Origin: Syntrophaceae bacterium UBA6252 | Lineage (GTDB): Bacteria > Desulfobacterota > Syntrophia > Syntrophales > UBA6807 | DNA length: 22,822 nucleotides | Direction: 5' to 3' | Assembly (NCBI GenBank): GCA_002441265.1 | Contig: DJVQ01000050.1 | Coordinates: forward strand, 165-22,986 | Shown here: piece by piece, positions 14,205 to 22,729 of the stretch | How the letters are laid out: each line of letters starts with the position of its first letter | Numbering within the stretch: the stretch's first letter is position 1 | The notes under the pieces: model-generated | What the model saw: only the letters and a program-made list of their open reading frames with translations | The model's database searches: none | Told to the model about the DNA's origin: nothing | Position numbers and translations under genes: made by a program

Positions 14205-14788
14205 AGGCACTCGTCAACTTCATCTTCGAGACGGAAATGCTCCGGAAGACGCCCCGTTCGGGATTCCAGTTCCTGGGCTCGGGCTCCGAATCCGTGGCGG
14301 AGCACGTCCTGTCCACGATCTTCATCGGGTACACCCTGTGCAAGACGGAACCCCTCGCGGACGAGGGGAAGGTCCTGAAACTCTGCCTGCTTCACGACCT
14401 TCTGGAAGCGCGGACGGGGGACATGAATTACGTCAACAAGAAGTACATGTCCGCCGACGAGGGGAAGGCCCTGGCCGAACTCACGGCCCCCCTGTTTTTC
14501 GGAGCCGAAATCGGGAACCTTCTGACGGAATTCAAGGAAATGAAAACGCTCGAGTCCAGGCTCGCCCACGACGCCGACCAGCTTGCCCTCATCTTTCAGC
14601 TCAAGGAACTGGGGGATCTGGGGAACAAGTACAGCGGCGAGTGGATCGCCTTCGCCAGGAAAAGGCTCGTCACGGGGCCGGGCATCCGGATGGCGGAAAC
14701 GGTTCTCGAAACCGACTGGACGGAATGGTGGTTTCAGGACAAGAGCGACTGGTGGGTCAACGGAGGGAACGATCGGGAAAATGGCTGA
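14201..14788 (+). CDS. HD-domain phosphohydrolase (YfbR / HDDC2-like)
   Basis: A 195-residue cytoplasmic metal-dependent hydrolase; the family includes 5'-deoxynucleotidases acting on dNMPs. Metal-site motifs are SVAEHVL (His35), LCLLHDLLEARTGD (His65, Asp66, Glu69) and AHDADQLALI (Asp124/Asp126). The start is GTG 14201, overlapping the upstream stop as GTGA. An extended Trp-rich C-terminus (DWTEWWFQDKSDWW) follows. The 3' end overlaps the next gene by 8 nt, so three genes form one coupled transcript. Confidence 0.87.
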   Translation: MKALVNFIFETEMLRKTPRSGFQFLGSGSESVAEHVLSTIFIGYTLCKTEPLADEGKVLKLCLLHDLLEARTGDMNYVNKKYMSADEGKALAELTAPLFFGAEIGNLLTEFKEMKTLESRLAHDADQLALIFQLKELGDLGNKYSGEWIAFARKRLVTGPGIRMAETVLETDWTEWWFQDKSDWWVNGGNDRENG

Positions 14789-15581
14789 ATCTCGCAGAAG
14801 CCCATGGAATTCAATTCTTCGCATCGGAGCCGCGTCGGCGCTCGTGGTATTCCTCTCCTGCACCATGAAGCCGATCCATAAAGTCACCCCGGAACAGGAG
14901 GCCCAGAACCATCTGGACATGGGGATCGCGTTCCTGAAATCCAAGGCTTACACCCAGGCCCTGGAGGAGTTCCTGGAGGCGGACAGGCAGGACCCCAAGA
15001 ATCCGGAGGTCCCCTACTACCTGGGCATCGCCTATTACGGCAAGGGATTGCGGCCGGAGGCGACGGCCTCCTTCCGCAGGGCGGTCCGTCTCAACCCCGA
15101 TTATTCCGAAGCCTGGAATTACCTGGGAACCCTTCTCCTCGAATCGGGGGATTACGACGGGGCCATCGACGCGTACAACAGGGCCCTCAAGAACATTCTC
15201 TTCAAGAACCCGGGGACGTCCCTCTACAATCTCGGGATCGCCTACTTCCGGAAAGGAGACTACGGCCGGTCCGTTCAGGCTTTCGACGAGTCCCTCCGCC
15301 GGGACCCGAACACGGTCCTCGCGCCCCTGATCCATAAAAACATGGGCGTCGCCTTCCTGAAATGGGAAAATTACGGAAGGGCCATCGATTCCCTTCGGAA
15401 ATCCGCCGAGCTTTCGCCGTACATCGCCGAAACCCATTACTGGCTCGGTCTCGCCTGTATCGAAGCGGGACGGCAGGGGGAGGGCATGGAGGAACTCGGG
15501 CTTGCGGAGTCCTACGGCAAGGATACGGAATACGGTCTCCTGGCGAAAAAGAAACTCGCCGAGATTTCCCCCGACCGCTGA
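14781..15581 (+). CDS. TPR-repeat lipoprotein resembling PilF/PilW
   Basis: A 266-residue protein with a basic N-terminus, a hydrophobic stretch (13-26) and a lipobox-like FLSC with Cys27. About five to six tetratricopeptide repeats follow from residue 38 (for example LDMGIAFLKSKAYTQALEEF, NYLGTLLLESGDYDGAIDAY). The size and layout match the outer-membrane lipoprotein PilF/PilW that assembles the PilQ secretin, but TPR lipoproteins are hard to assign by eye. The ATG at 14781 lies inside the end of the HD gene. A REP-like array follows the stop. Confidence 0.8.
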   Translation: MAESRRSPWNSILRIGAASALVVFLSCTMKPIHKVTPEQEAQNHLDMGIAFLKSKAYTQALEEFLEADRQDPKNPEVPYYLGIAYYGKGLRPEATASFRRAVRLNPDYSEAWNYLGTLLLESGDYDGAIDAYNRALKNILFKNPGTSLYNLGIAYFRKGDYGRSVQAFDESLRRDPNTVLAPLIHKNMGVAFLKWENYGRAIDSLRKSAELSPYIAETHYWLGLACIEAGRQGEGMEELGLAESYGKDTEYGLLAKKKLAEISPDR

Positions 15582-15583
15582 AC

Positions 15584-15735
15584 GAAAAACAGGGACAGGA
15601 AAAACGGGGACACTGAGTCTCCGGAAAAGCCGGGACACTTCCCGCATTTTTCTCAGAAAAATACGGGAAGTGTCCCTGGTTTTTCCATCATTGTCCCTGG
15701 TTTTTCTGTCAGCGTCCCCTTTTTTCCTGTGTGTC
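15584..15735. repeat. Nested REP-like palindromic array
   Basis: A central hairpin pairs GGGACACTTCCCG (15632-15644) with its exact complement (15664-15676). The pairing continues inward through ATTTTTCT/AGAAAAAT after one mismatch. Outer arms 15596-15616 and 15709-15729 are complementary at 19 of 21 positions. The unit TGTCCCTGGTTTTTC occurs twice directly (15671 and 15692) and as inverted variants on the left. It is GC/T-rich on both strands and could stop transcription both ways between the TPR and GerMN genes. Confidence 0.85.
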
Positions 15736-15748
15736 TCTGCTTGCCCTC

Positions 15749-15776
15749 TTGACAGGGCGGGTCTTTTCTCATAAGT
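15749..15776 (+). promoter_or_regulatory. Possible promoter for the GerMN / EF-G pair
   Basis: A perfect TTGACA (15749-15754) follows the repeat array. The best -10 candidates around CATAAG/TAAGTT (15770-15777) are weak. The start codon at 15810 would give a short leader of about 30 nt. Confidence 0.4.
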
Positions 15777-15809
15777 TTGACGGGATTTTTCATCCGTCAT
15801 CGAGGGAGC

Positions 15810-16433
15810 ATGTCCACGAAAAAACAAAGAAAAGGAAAGGAACTGGAGGCGAGGAAAAAAAAGAGGCGCAAACGATATTTCTTCCTCACCCTCCTTTTGA
15901 CCGTATCCATCGGATTTCTCATTTTTTTATTCGTTTCGCTCTTCGATTTCCTTTATCCGCCCGTGACGAAGGAAGGGCATGAGGCGAGACAGCGGGAGAG
16001 GCAGAAGGTCCAGTTGTATTTCGCGGACGGAAACGAAAGGTTCCTGGTGGCGGAAACGCGGTACCTGCCCAAGAGGGATAAGGCGGAAGACCGGGCGACG
16101 GAAATCGTCAGGGCTCTGGTGGACGGCCCGAAACTGGGATCATCCCGGACCCTGCCCGCCGAGAGCACGCTGCGGGGCGTCCGCATCGACCCGGGAGGAA
16201 CGGCGGTCGTCGATTTCGGCAGGAACCTGGTGGACCGTCATCCCGGAGGAAGCACCAGCGAGCTGATGACGGTGTATTCCCTGGCCGCGAGTCTCGTGGA
16301 AAACGTCTCCGAAATCAAGAGCGTGAAGATCCTCGTGGACGGAAAAGAACGGGAAACCCTGAAGGGCCAGATCGATCTTCGCCACCCGTTCCGCCCCAAG
16401 AAAGACCTCCTCGCCGGGGGAGCGTCCTCCTGA
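15810..16433 (+). CDS. GerMN-domain membrane-anchored protein
   Basis: A 207-residue protein with a very basic cytoplasmic N-terminus (KKQRKGKELEARKKKRRKR) and one membrane segment (about 24-45). A periplasmic GerMN domain (about 68-190) contains VQLYFADGNERFLVAETRYL and the repeat-end motif ELMTVYSLAASLVEN. The domain was named from sporulation and germination proteins but is common in non-sporulating bacteria, where it is thought to act at the envelope. ATG 15810 with GAGGGAG upstream is preferred over TTG 15777. It lies 10 nt before the EF-G gene, so they probably share a transcript. Confidence 0.82.
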   Translation: MSTKKQRKGKELEARKKKRRKRYFFLTLLLTVSIGFLIFLFVSLFDFLYPPVTKEGHEARQRERQKVQLYFADGNERFLVAETRYLPKRDKAEDRATEIVRALVDGPKLGSSRTLPAESTLRGVRIDPGGTAVVDFGRNLVDRHPGGSTSELMTVYSLAASLVENVSEIKSVKILVDGKERETLKGQIDLRHPFRPKKDLLAGGASS

Positions 16434-16443
16434 GACAATACCC

Positions 16444-18483
16444 ATGGCTTCCAGAGTGAAACTCTCAAGGATCCGGAACATCGGCATCATCGCCCACATC
16501 GACGCCGGGAAAACGACCGTCACGGAGCGGATCCTCTACTACACCGGAAAATCCTACAAGATCGGCGAGGTTCACGACGGCGAGGCCGTCATGGACTGGA
16601 TGCCGCAGGAACAGGAACGGGGGATCACGATCACCTCGGCCGTGACGACCTGCGAGTGGAAGAACCATGAAATCCACATCATCGACACGCCCGGACACGT
16701 GGATTTCACCATCGAGGTCGGCCGCTCCCTCCGGGTTCTGGACGGCGCCGTGGTCGTCTTCTGCGCCGTGGGCGGGGTCGAACCCCAGTCGGAAACGGTG
16801 TGGCACCAGGCGGACCAGTACCGGGTCCCGAAGATCGCCTTCATCAACAAGATGGACCGGGTCGGCGCCGATTACTACGGCACCATCGACACCATGAAGG
16901 AGCGGTTCAGCTCCGTCCCCCTGATCGTACAGATTCCCTATTTCGTGAACAGGGAATACGCGGGTTCGGTGGACCTCATCCGCAACAGGCTCATCACCTG
17001 GGATGCGGCCACCCTCGGAACGTCCTTCCAGCTCGCGGACATCCCGCCCGGGATGGAGGAGGAGGCGGCGGAACGCAGGGAGTCCCTGATCGAGGCCCTG
17101 GCCGAACTGGACGACGCCATCGCCGAAAAGTACCTGGAAGGGGAACCCGTTTCCGAACAGGAACTCGTCGCCGCGATCCGGAAGGCCACCCTTTCCCTGA
17201 AGGGCGTTCCGGTCTTCTGCGGCTCCGCGCTGAGGAACAAGGGCGTTCAGCCGATTCTCGACGGCGTGGTGGACTTTCTCCCCTCTCCCGAGGAAATCCC
17301 TCCCGTCGAGGGGGTCCATCCCCTGACCCGGGAAAAGGAACTGCGGCACAGCAGCGACAAGGAGCCCCTGTCCGCCCTCGTCTTCAAGGTCATGATGATG
17401 GAGGAGGGAAGGAAGGTTTCGTTCCTCAGAATCTATTCCGGCCGGATCAAGTCGGGAGACGACCTCTACAACGTGAACCGGGGGAAAAAGGAGAAGGTCG
17501 CCCGGCTGCTCAAGATGCACGCCAACAAGCGGGAGCGGATCGACGAGGCCGGGGCCGGAAACATCGTCGGGGTGGTGGGCCTCAAGACCGCCTCCACGGG
17601 GGACACGATCTGCGACGAGAAGCACCCCATCGTCCTGGAACCCATCGAGTTCTACGAACCGGTGATCAGCCGCGCCATCGAGGCCAAAACGCCCCAGGAC
17701 CAGGAAAGGCTCCTTCAGGCGCTGGAAAAGCTCACCGACGAGGACCCGACGCTCAGGGTGAAATATGACGAGGAAACCGCCCAGACGGTCCTTTCCGGGA
17801 TGGGGGAACTTCATCTCGAAATCATCATCGACCGGCTGACCCGGGATTTCAACACGAACGTGAACGTCGGAAAGCCCCGGGTGGTGTATCGGGAAACGAT
17901 CACCAGGGAAGCCGACGGAGAAGGAAAATTCCAGAAGGAACTCGGGGAGAAAAAACATTTCGGCCATGTAAGGATCCACCTGAAGCCGAACCTCAGGGGA
18001 GAAGGGACGAGGATCGTCGATTCCGTCGATCCGGCGGAAATTCCCCCCGAATTCCATGCCGCCGTCCGGGAGGGCCTTCAGGACGGCCTTTCCAGCGGCG
18101 TCGTCGCCGGCTATCCCGTGACGGACATGATCGTGGAGATGTCGGGAGGCTCCCACAAGGAAGGCGAATCCTCCGTCGTCGGGTTCCGCATCGCCGCCGC
18201 GACCGCGCTTCGGGAGGGCTGCCTTCAGGGAGAACCCATTCTCCTGGAACCCATCATGTCGGTCGACATCATCACGCCCACCGAATTCATGGGGGACGTC
18301 ATCGGCGATCTCAACAGCCGGCGGGGGGAAGTGCAGAGCATCGATCCCAAGGGAAACATCAGCGATATCCGCGCCCGGGTACCCCTGCGCCAGATGTTCG
18401 GCTATTCCACCGATCTTCGATCGGCGACCCAGGGCCGGGCCACGTTCACCATGCAGTTTCTCCGTTATGACCGGACCTCGTGA
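16444..18483 (+). CDS. Elongation factor G paralogue (translational GTPase)
   Basis: A 679-residue ribosome-associated GTPase. G1 is AHIDAGKTT (17-25), G2 RGITITSA (59-66), G3 DTPGH (81-85) and G4 NKMD (135-138). Domains II to V follow, with LSGMGELHLEII typical of domain III. It is slightly shorter than canonical EF-G (about 690-700). It is not beside rpsL, rpsG or tuf, which suggests a second copy. At the domain IV tip, the position of E. coli His583 is Lys572 (SHKEGESS where canonical factors read SYHDVDSS), with His571 next to it. It may be a specialised factor (a deltaproteobacterial EF-G1/EF-G2-type lineage) and not the main translocase. The ribosome site before ATG 16444 is weak, so coupling to the GerMN gene is likely. 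Confidence 0.92.
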   Translation: MASRVKLSRIRNIGIIAHIDAGKTTVTERILYYTGKSYKIGEVHDGEAVMDWMPQEQERGITITSAVTTCEWKNHEIHIIDTPGHVDFTIEVGRSLRVLDGAVVVFCAVGGVEPQSETVWHQADQYRVPKIAFINKMDRVGADYYGTIDTMKERFSSVPLIVQIPYFVNREYAGSVDLIRNRLITWDAATLGTSFQLADIPPGMEEEAAERRESLIEALAELDDAIAEKYLEGEPVSEQELVAAIRKATLSLKGVPVFCGSALRNKGVQPILDGVVDFLPSPEEIPPVEGVHPLTREKELRHSSDKEPLSALVFKVMMMEEGRKVSFLRIYSGRIKSGDDLYNVNRGKKEKVARLLKMHANKRERIDEAGAGNIVGVVGLKTASTGDTICDEKHPIVLEPIEFYEPVISRAIEAKTPQDQERLLQALEKLTDEDPTLRVKYDEETAQTVLSGMGELHLEIIIDRLTRDFNTNVNVGKPRVVYRETITREADGEGKFQKELGEKKHFGHVRIHLKPNLRGEGTRIVDSVDPAEIPPEFHAAVREGLQDGLSSGVVAGYPVTDMIVEMSGGSHKEGESSVVGFRIAAATALREGCLQGEPILLEPIMSVDIITPTEFMGDVIGDLNSRRGEVQSIDPKGNISDIRARVPLRQMFGYSTDLRSATQGRATFTMQFLRYDRTS

Positions 18484-18494
18484 GGGAATCGACG

Positions 18495-18516
18495 GGATCT
18501 CCGAAGATCCTTTCCT
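18495..18516 (+). terminator. Weak hairpin terminator candidate after EF-G
   Basis: GGATCT-CCGA-AGATCC (18495-18510) is a perfect 6-bp stem with a 4-nt loop, followed by TTTCCTGT. It lies just past the EF-G stop and before the antiporter promoter. The short U tract makes efficient termination uncertain. Confidence 0.35.
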
Positions 18517-18532
18517 GTATCGCCCGCAGCCC

Positions 18533-18561
18533 TTGTACCTGCATGAAAAATTCGCTATGAT
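18533..18561 (+). promoter_or_regulatory. Promoter for the antiporter gene
   Basis: TTGTAC (18533-18538), a 17-nt spacer and TATGAT (18556-18561, one mismatch from TATAAT). The predicted start near 18568 leaves a leader of about 114 nt to the ATG at 18682. Confidence 0.6.
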
Positions 18562-18681
18562 CCGTGAAAGTCGGAACAGGACGGTCCGTCTTTCTCACGC
18601 CGGCGGGCGGGAGGAGGATGTTCCGCAAGGGGGCGGTTTCGGAAACGTCGCCCCGGCCGACGCAAAGAGGAGCCAGAACGT

Positions 18682-20562
18682 ATGATCGATCGCATCCGCC
18701 GCTTTTATCCCTTTTTCCCCGCTGTTTTCGTCCTTCTGAACATTTTTTCTCCGGAAACGGTCTTCGCAAGCGGAGGCGGGGAGGGGTCGAGCCTTCTCAC
18801 CAGCATCAGCGCAAGCATCCTGGCCGCCACGGTGTTCGCCTACCTGGCCAACCTGATCCGGCAGCCCCTGATTCTCGCCTATGTCCTCGCGGGAGTGGTG
18901 ATCGGGCCCCAGTGCGGCCTGGGCATCATCCGAAGCGAGTCGGACATTCAGACGATCTCGGAAATCGGGCTCATTCTTCTTCTTTTCATCATCGGCCTCG
19001 AACTGGATCTCAAGAAGCTGAAGGAGTCGGGGAAATCGCTCATCGTCACCGGCGTTTCCCAGTTCCTCCTGTGCCTGGCCATGGGGCTGGGGTTCTTCCT
19101 GCTTCTCGGCGTGACCCTGGGGGGCTCCGGCCCGACCACGTACACCATTTTCGGGATCACCGTCCGGGGAGGCCCGTACGACCTGCTTTATCTCGGGGCA
19201 TGCCTCTCCATGAGCAGCACCGCCATCGTGGTGAAGCTTCTCTATGACAAGTTCGAGCTGGACACCCTGGCGGGGAGGATCACCCTGGGCGTCCTCGTGT
19301 TCCAGGACCTCTGGGCCATCATCCTTCTCGGCGTGCAGCCCAACCTGGCCAACCCCAAGGTGCTTCTCATCCTTGTGTCCTTCGCCAAGGGGGGGCTCCT
19401 GGTCCTCATCAGCTTCCTGATCAGCAAGTACCTCCTCAAGATCATCTTCCGCCAGATCGCCAAACTGCCCGAACTCGTCCTCGTCGCATCCCTGGGATGG
19501 TGCTTCTTCGTGTGCGCCATCGCCAACCTCTTCGGGCTTTCCGTGGAAATGGGGGCGCTCATCGCCGGCATTTCCATATCCACCTTTCCCTACAACCTCG
19601 ACATCATCTCGAAAATCATCAGCATCCGGGATTTCTTCGTCACCCTCTTCTTTGTGGGGCTGGGCATGATGATCCCCAATCCCATGAACAACCCGGGACT
19701 CCTGCTCATCTGCCTGGCGGCCGCCGTCTTCCTCATCGCAACGCGTTTTCTCTCGGTCTTCCCCGTCCTGTACGCACTGGGGAACGGACACCGCGTCAGC
19801 CTCCTGTCCGCCATCAACCTGTCCCAGCTGAGCGAGTTCGCCCTCGTCATCACGGCCATCGGCATCAAGTCCGAATACGGCCATGTGGGTCCGGACACGC
19901 TGTCCATCATCATCTTCGTCTTCGTCATCACCTCCATCATTTCGACCTACATGATCCAGTTCAGCCACAGCCTCCAGAAAACCCTGAGCGGCGCCCTGTC
20001 GCTGGTGGGCATCCGGGATATCCAGAACGCGCCGACGGAAGCGGCGGCCGAGGCCTACAAGGAAATCGCGATCCTCGGCTTCTACCGCACGGCCAGTTCC
20101 CTGGTCCGGGAAATCCTGGACCGCAAACAGGACATGAAGGACAAGATCGTCGTCGTCGATTACAATCCCACGGTGCACCAGAAGCTGAAGGCCCTGGGCG
20201 TGAAGGTGTACTACGGGGACATCAGCAACATGGAGACCCTTCATCACGCAAGGATCGAGGGGGCTCGCGTCGTGGTTTCCACCATCCCCGACTCCATCCT
20301 CGTGGGAACGAGCAACCTGAAGCTCATCCGGCAGATGCGCAGGCTGTGCCCGCACGCGCGGGTCGTCGTGACGGCGGAAAACATCAAAAGCGCGCTCGAA
20401 ATGTACAACGAGGGCGCGGACTACGTCATCATCCCCCGGGTGATCACCGCGGTCAACTTCCTGCCCGTTCTGGAAACCCTGGTGACCGGGAAAGGGCCGG
20501 ATCTGAAGAGCGAAGAAATGCAGCGGCTGAAGGACCGGGGCGAGGAAGTCGTTCTGATCTGA
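18682..20562 (+). CDS. CPA2-family (Kef-type) cation:proton antiporter with RCK/TrkA-N domain
   Basis: A 626-residue inner-membrane protein. A signal-peptide-like N-terminus (1 to about 29) is followed by about 12 membrane segments (about 35-430) carrying the family patterns LAGVVIGP, FIIGLELDLKKLK, SMSSTAIVVKLL and GVLVFQDLWAI. A cytoplasmic TrkA-N-like domain begins near 460. Its first strand reads AILGFYRTA (G466), lacking the second and third glycines of the usual GxGxxG, although the strand-2 acidic end VVVDYN is kept. It probably exchanges K+ or Na+ for protons; the ion is not determinable. GAGGAG lies before ATG 18682. The sigma-54 regulator follows after 45 nt. Confidence 0.9.
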   Translation: MIDRIRRFYPFFPAVFVLLNIFSPETVFASGGGEGSSLLTSISASILAATVFAYLANLIRQPLILAYVLAGVVIGPQCGLGIIRSESDIQTISEIGLILLLFIIGLELDLKKLKESGKSLIVTGVSQFLLCLAMGLGFFLLLGVTLGGSGPTTYTIFGITVRGGPYDLLYLGACLSMSSTAIVVKLLYDKFELDTLAGRITLGVLVFQDLWAIILLGVQPNLANPKVLLILVSFAKGGLLVLISFLISKYLLKIIFRQIAKLPELVLVASLGWCFFVCAIANLFGLSVEMGALIAGISISTFPYNLDIISKIISIRDFFVTLFFVGLGMMIPNPMNNPGLLLICLAAAVFLIATRFLSVFPVLYALGNGHRVSLLSAINLSQLSEFALVITAIGIKSEYGHVGPDTLSIIIFVFVITSIISTYMIQFSHSLQKTLSGALSLVGIRDIQNAPTEAAAEAYKEIAILGFYRTASSLVREILDRKQDMKDKIVVVDYNPTVHQKLKALGVKVYYGDISNMETLHHARIEGARVVVSTIPDSILVGTSNLKLIRQMRRLCPHARVVVTAENIKSALEMYNEGADYVIIPRVITAVNFLPVLETLVTGKGPDLKSEEMQRLKDRGEEVVLI

Positions 20563-20607
20563 GGGCGGGGAAGCCGCGGGAACAGCGAAGGGAAGAAAAC
20601 ACATTTC

Positions 20608-22728
20608 ATGAGTTACGACATATTTTATCCCACCGAAGCCATCCTGGACGGGTTCTTCCGGATCAGCACGCTTCTGTCCTCGCCGTCCAGCGTGGACGAC
20701 ATTCTCCAGAAGGTGCTCGATGAAATCGTGGAAACCATGGGGTTCCAGCGGGGGATCATCTGCCTTCTCGATGAAAAGAAGGAAAACCTCATCACCAAGG
20801 TCGTCAAGAATTACAGTCCCGAGGAGGCGGAACGCGCCTTTTCCCTGAACCTGAACATCACCAAGCACGAATGCCTGGAAACCCGGGTGGTCAAAAGCGG
20901 CCGGTACATCGCGCTGGAGGATTCGGAAAAGGACCCGAGAATCACCGACACGGACCGGAAGATCACCCACTTCTACAAGCGGGGGTCCACCTTCTACGCC
21001 GCCCTGAAAATCGAAAAGGAAGTCATCGGCATCATCTCCCTGTGGTCGAAGGAAAAGGCGAAGTTCTCCGAGGAGGAGATCAACATCCTTCTCACCTTCG
21101 CCAACCAGATCAGCATCGTCATCCACAACACGCGGCTCTTCGAGGACAACCGGAAAAGAATCGATCGCCTTCTCATCCTGCAGGAAGCGGTGGCCGGGCT
21201 GATCGGAAACTACTCCCTGGACAGTCTTCATGAAACCGTGGTCCAGCAGGCCGTCCGGATCGGGGATGCGGACCGGGCCTTCGTGTACTTTCAGGACGTG
21301 GAACGGCAGAAGCACCTGGTCAGCGACGGGAAAACGGTTCTGGTCGACCAGAACCACGAGCCCCACGACAAGATCAACCGGGAGATCGTGCGGCAGGCCA
21401 TGGAAAGCGAGGAGATCGTGTCCGCCTCCTTTCCCGGGGACCCCGCCGCCGGACCCCCCAACGGGGACCCTGTTTCCTGCCTGGCCGTCCCCTTCCGGAT
21501 CAAGGACAAGTTCAGGGGCGTCCTGTACCTGGACGTCCGGAAAGGGTCCTTCTCCATGGACCAGATCAACTTTCTGGACATTCTCGTGAAGAACGCCGCG
21601 GCGTCCTACGACAACGCCATCATGCACTCCCTCCTGTCCCGGGAGGCGAAATCCCTGAAAAAGGAAGTGGAGATGCTGAAGGAACGGGAGGACAAACTCC
21701 TCGGGTTCCACAACATCCTCGGCGGGTCGAAGAAGATGCAGGGCCTCTTCCACGTCATCCGGGAAGTTTCCAAGCACAACACCAACATCCTGATCCAGGG
21801 GGAGAGCGGAACGGGAAAGGAGCTGTTCGCCAGGGCCATTCACCGCCAGGGGGACCGCCGGACGATGCGGTTCGTCGACGTGAATTGCGCGGCCATCCCG
21901 GGGACCCTCCTGGAAAGCGAGCTTTTCGGGTACGAGGCGGGAGCGTTCACGGACGCAAGGAAGAGAAAGGTGGGCCTTCTGGAATACGCCACCGGAGGCA
22001 CCATGTTCCTCGACGAAATCGGAGACATGAGTTTCCCCCTCCAGGCCAAGTTCCTCCGAATGCTGGAGGACGGCTACATCCGCCGCCTCGGCGGAAACGA
22101 AAACATCCACACGGACGTCCGGTTCATATTCGCCACCAACCGCGACCTGGGCCGCATGGTCGCGGAAGGCCATTTCAGGGAAGACCTCTATTACCGCATC
22201 AGCGTGGTTCCCGTCATCCTCCCTCCCCTGAGGGAAAGGGAGGACGACATCCTCCTTTTGGCCCGGCATTACGTGCAGGAATTCAACGAGAAGCTGAACA
22301 AGCGCGTCCGGGGGTTCACCGCGGACGCGGAGGCGATTCTCCTGCGGTATTCATGGCCGGGAAACGTTCGGGAACTCAAGAACATCATCGAGCGGGTCAT
22401 GATCCTGCAGAACGTGGGATCCCTCATCACGGGCGACGATCTTCCACGGGAAATCAGGACCTCCCCCGGGGGAGGCCGCATGCTCGCCCCTCCGGAGGTT
22501 TTCCTTCCCGAAGCCGGGGAAAAGCCCGTCAACTACAGGATGCTGCTCCTTCACGTCATGAACCAGGTCAAGGAACGTCTCCTCAAAAAAACCCTGGAAC
22601 TCAGCGGGGGCAACAAGTCGGAGGCGGCCCGCCGTCTGGGGATCTCCCGCTACGCCCTGCTGCGGGAGTTGAAGAAGATCGAGCAGGATCGTTCCACGAC
22701 GGAATCGGTGGATTACATCCAGCTTTGA
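20608..22728 (+). CDS. Sigma-54-dependent transcriptional activator, GAF-GAF-AAA+-Fis
   Basis: A 706-residue enhancer-binding protein. It has two GAF sensor domains (about 20-165 and 185-345), a short coiled coil (about 347-375), an AAA+ ATPase core (about 376-600) and a Fis-type helix-turn-helix (NKSEAARRLGISRYALLREL). Walker A GESGTGKE is at 398-405, Walker B FLDE at about 467-470, followed by the sensor region FATNRDL and SWPGNVREL. The sigma-54-contacting loop, normally GAFTGA, is GAFTDA (445-450, Asp449). No receiver domain is present, so the signal is probably a small molecule or redox ligand sensed by the GAF domains. It may control the antiporter or distant genes; I found no credible sigma-54 promoter in the window. 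The stop lies one base before repeat copy 2. Confidence 0.93.
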   Translation: MSYDIFYPTEAILDGFFRISTLLSSPSSVDDILQKVLDEIVETMGFQRGIICLLDEKKENLITKVVKNYSPEEAERAFSLNLNITKHECLETRVVKSGRYIALEDSEKDPRITDTDRKITHFYKRGSTFYAALKIEKEVIGIISLWSKEKAKFSEEEINILLTFANQISIVIHNTRLFEDNRKRIDRLLILQEAVAGLIGNYSLDSLHETVVQQAVRIGDADRAFVYFQDVERQKHLVSDGKTVLVDQNHEPHDKINREIVRQAMESEEIVSASFPGDPAAGPPNGDPVSCLAVPFRIKDKFRGVLYLDVRKGSFSMDQINFLDILVKNAAASYDNAIMHSLLSREAKSLKKEVEMLKEREDKLLGFHNILGGSKKMQGLFHVIREVSKHNTNILIQGESGTGKELFARAIHRQGDRRTMRFVDVNCAAIPGTLLESELFGYEAGAFTDARKRKVGLLEYATGGTMFLDEIGDMSFPLQAKFLRMLEDGYIRRLGGNENIHTDVRFIFATNRDLGRMVAEGHFREDLYYRISVVPVILPPLREREDDILLLARHYVQEFNEKLNKRVRGFTADAEAILLRYSWPGNVRELKNIIERVMILQNVGSLITGDDLPREIRTSPGGGRMLAPPEVFLPEAGEKPVNYRMLLLHVMNQVKERLLKKTLELSGGNKSEAARRLGISRYALLRELKKIEQDRSTTESVDYIQL

Positions 22729-22729
22729 C

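Noticed and set aside
18595..22269. 1224-codon minus-strand open frame
   Set aside because: Acidic low-complexity complement of the antiporter and sigma-54 activator genes, both of which have clear domain motifs on the + strand.
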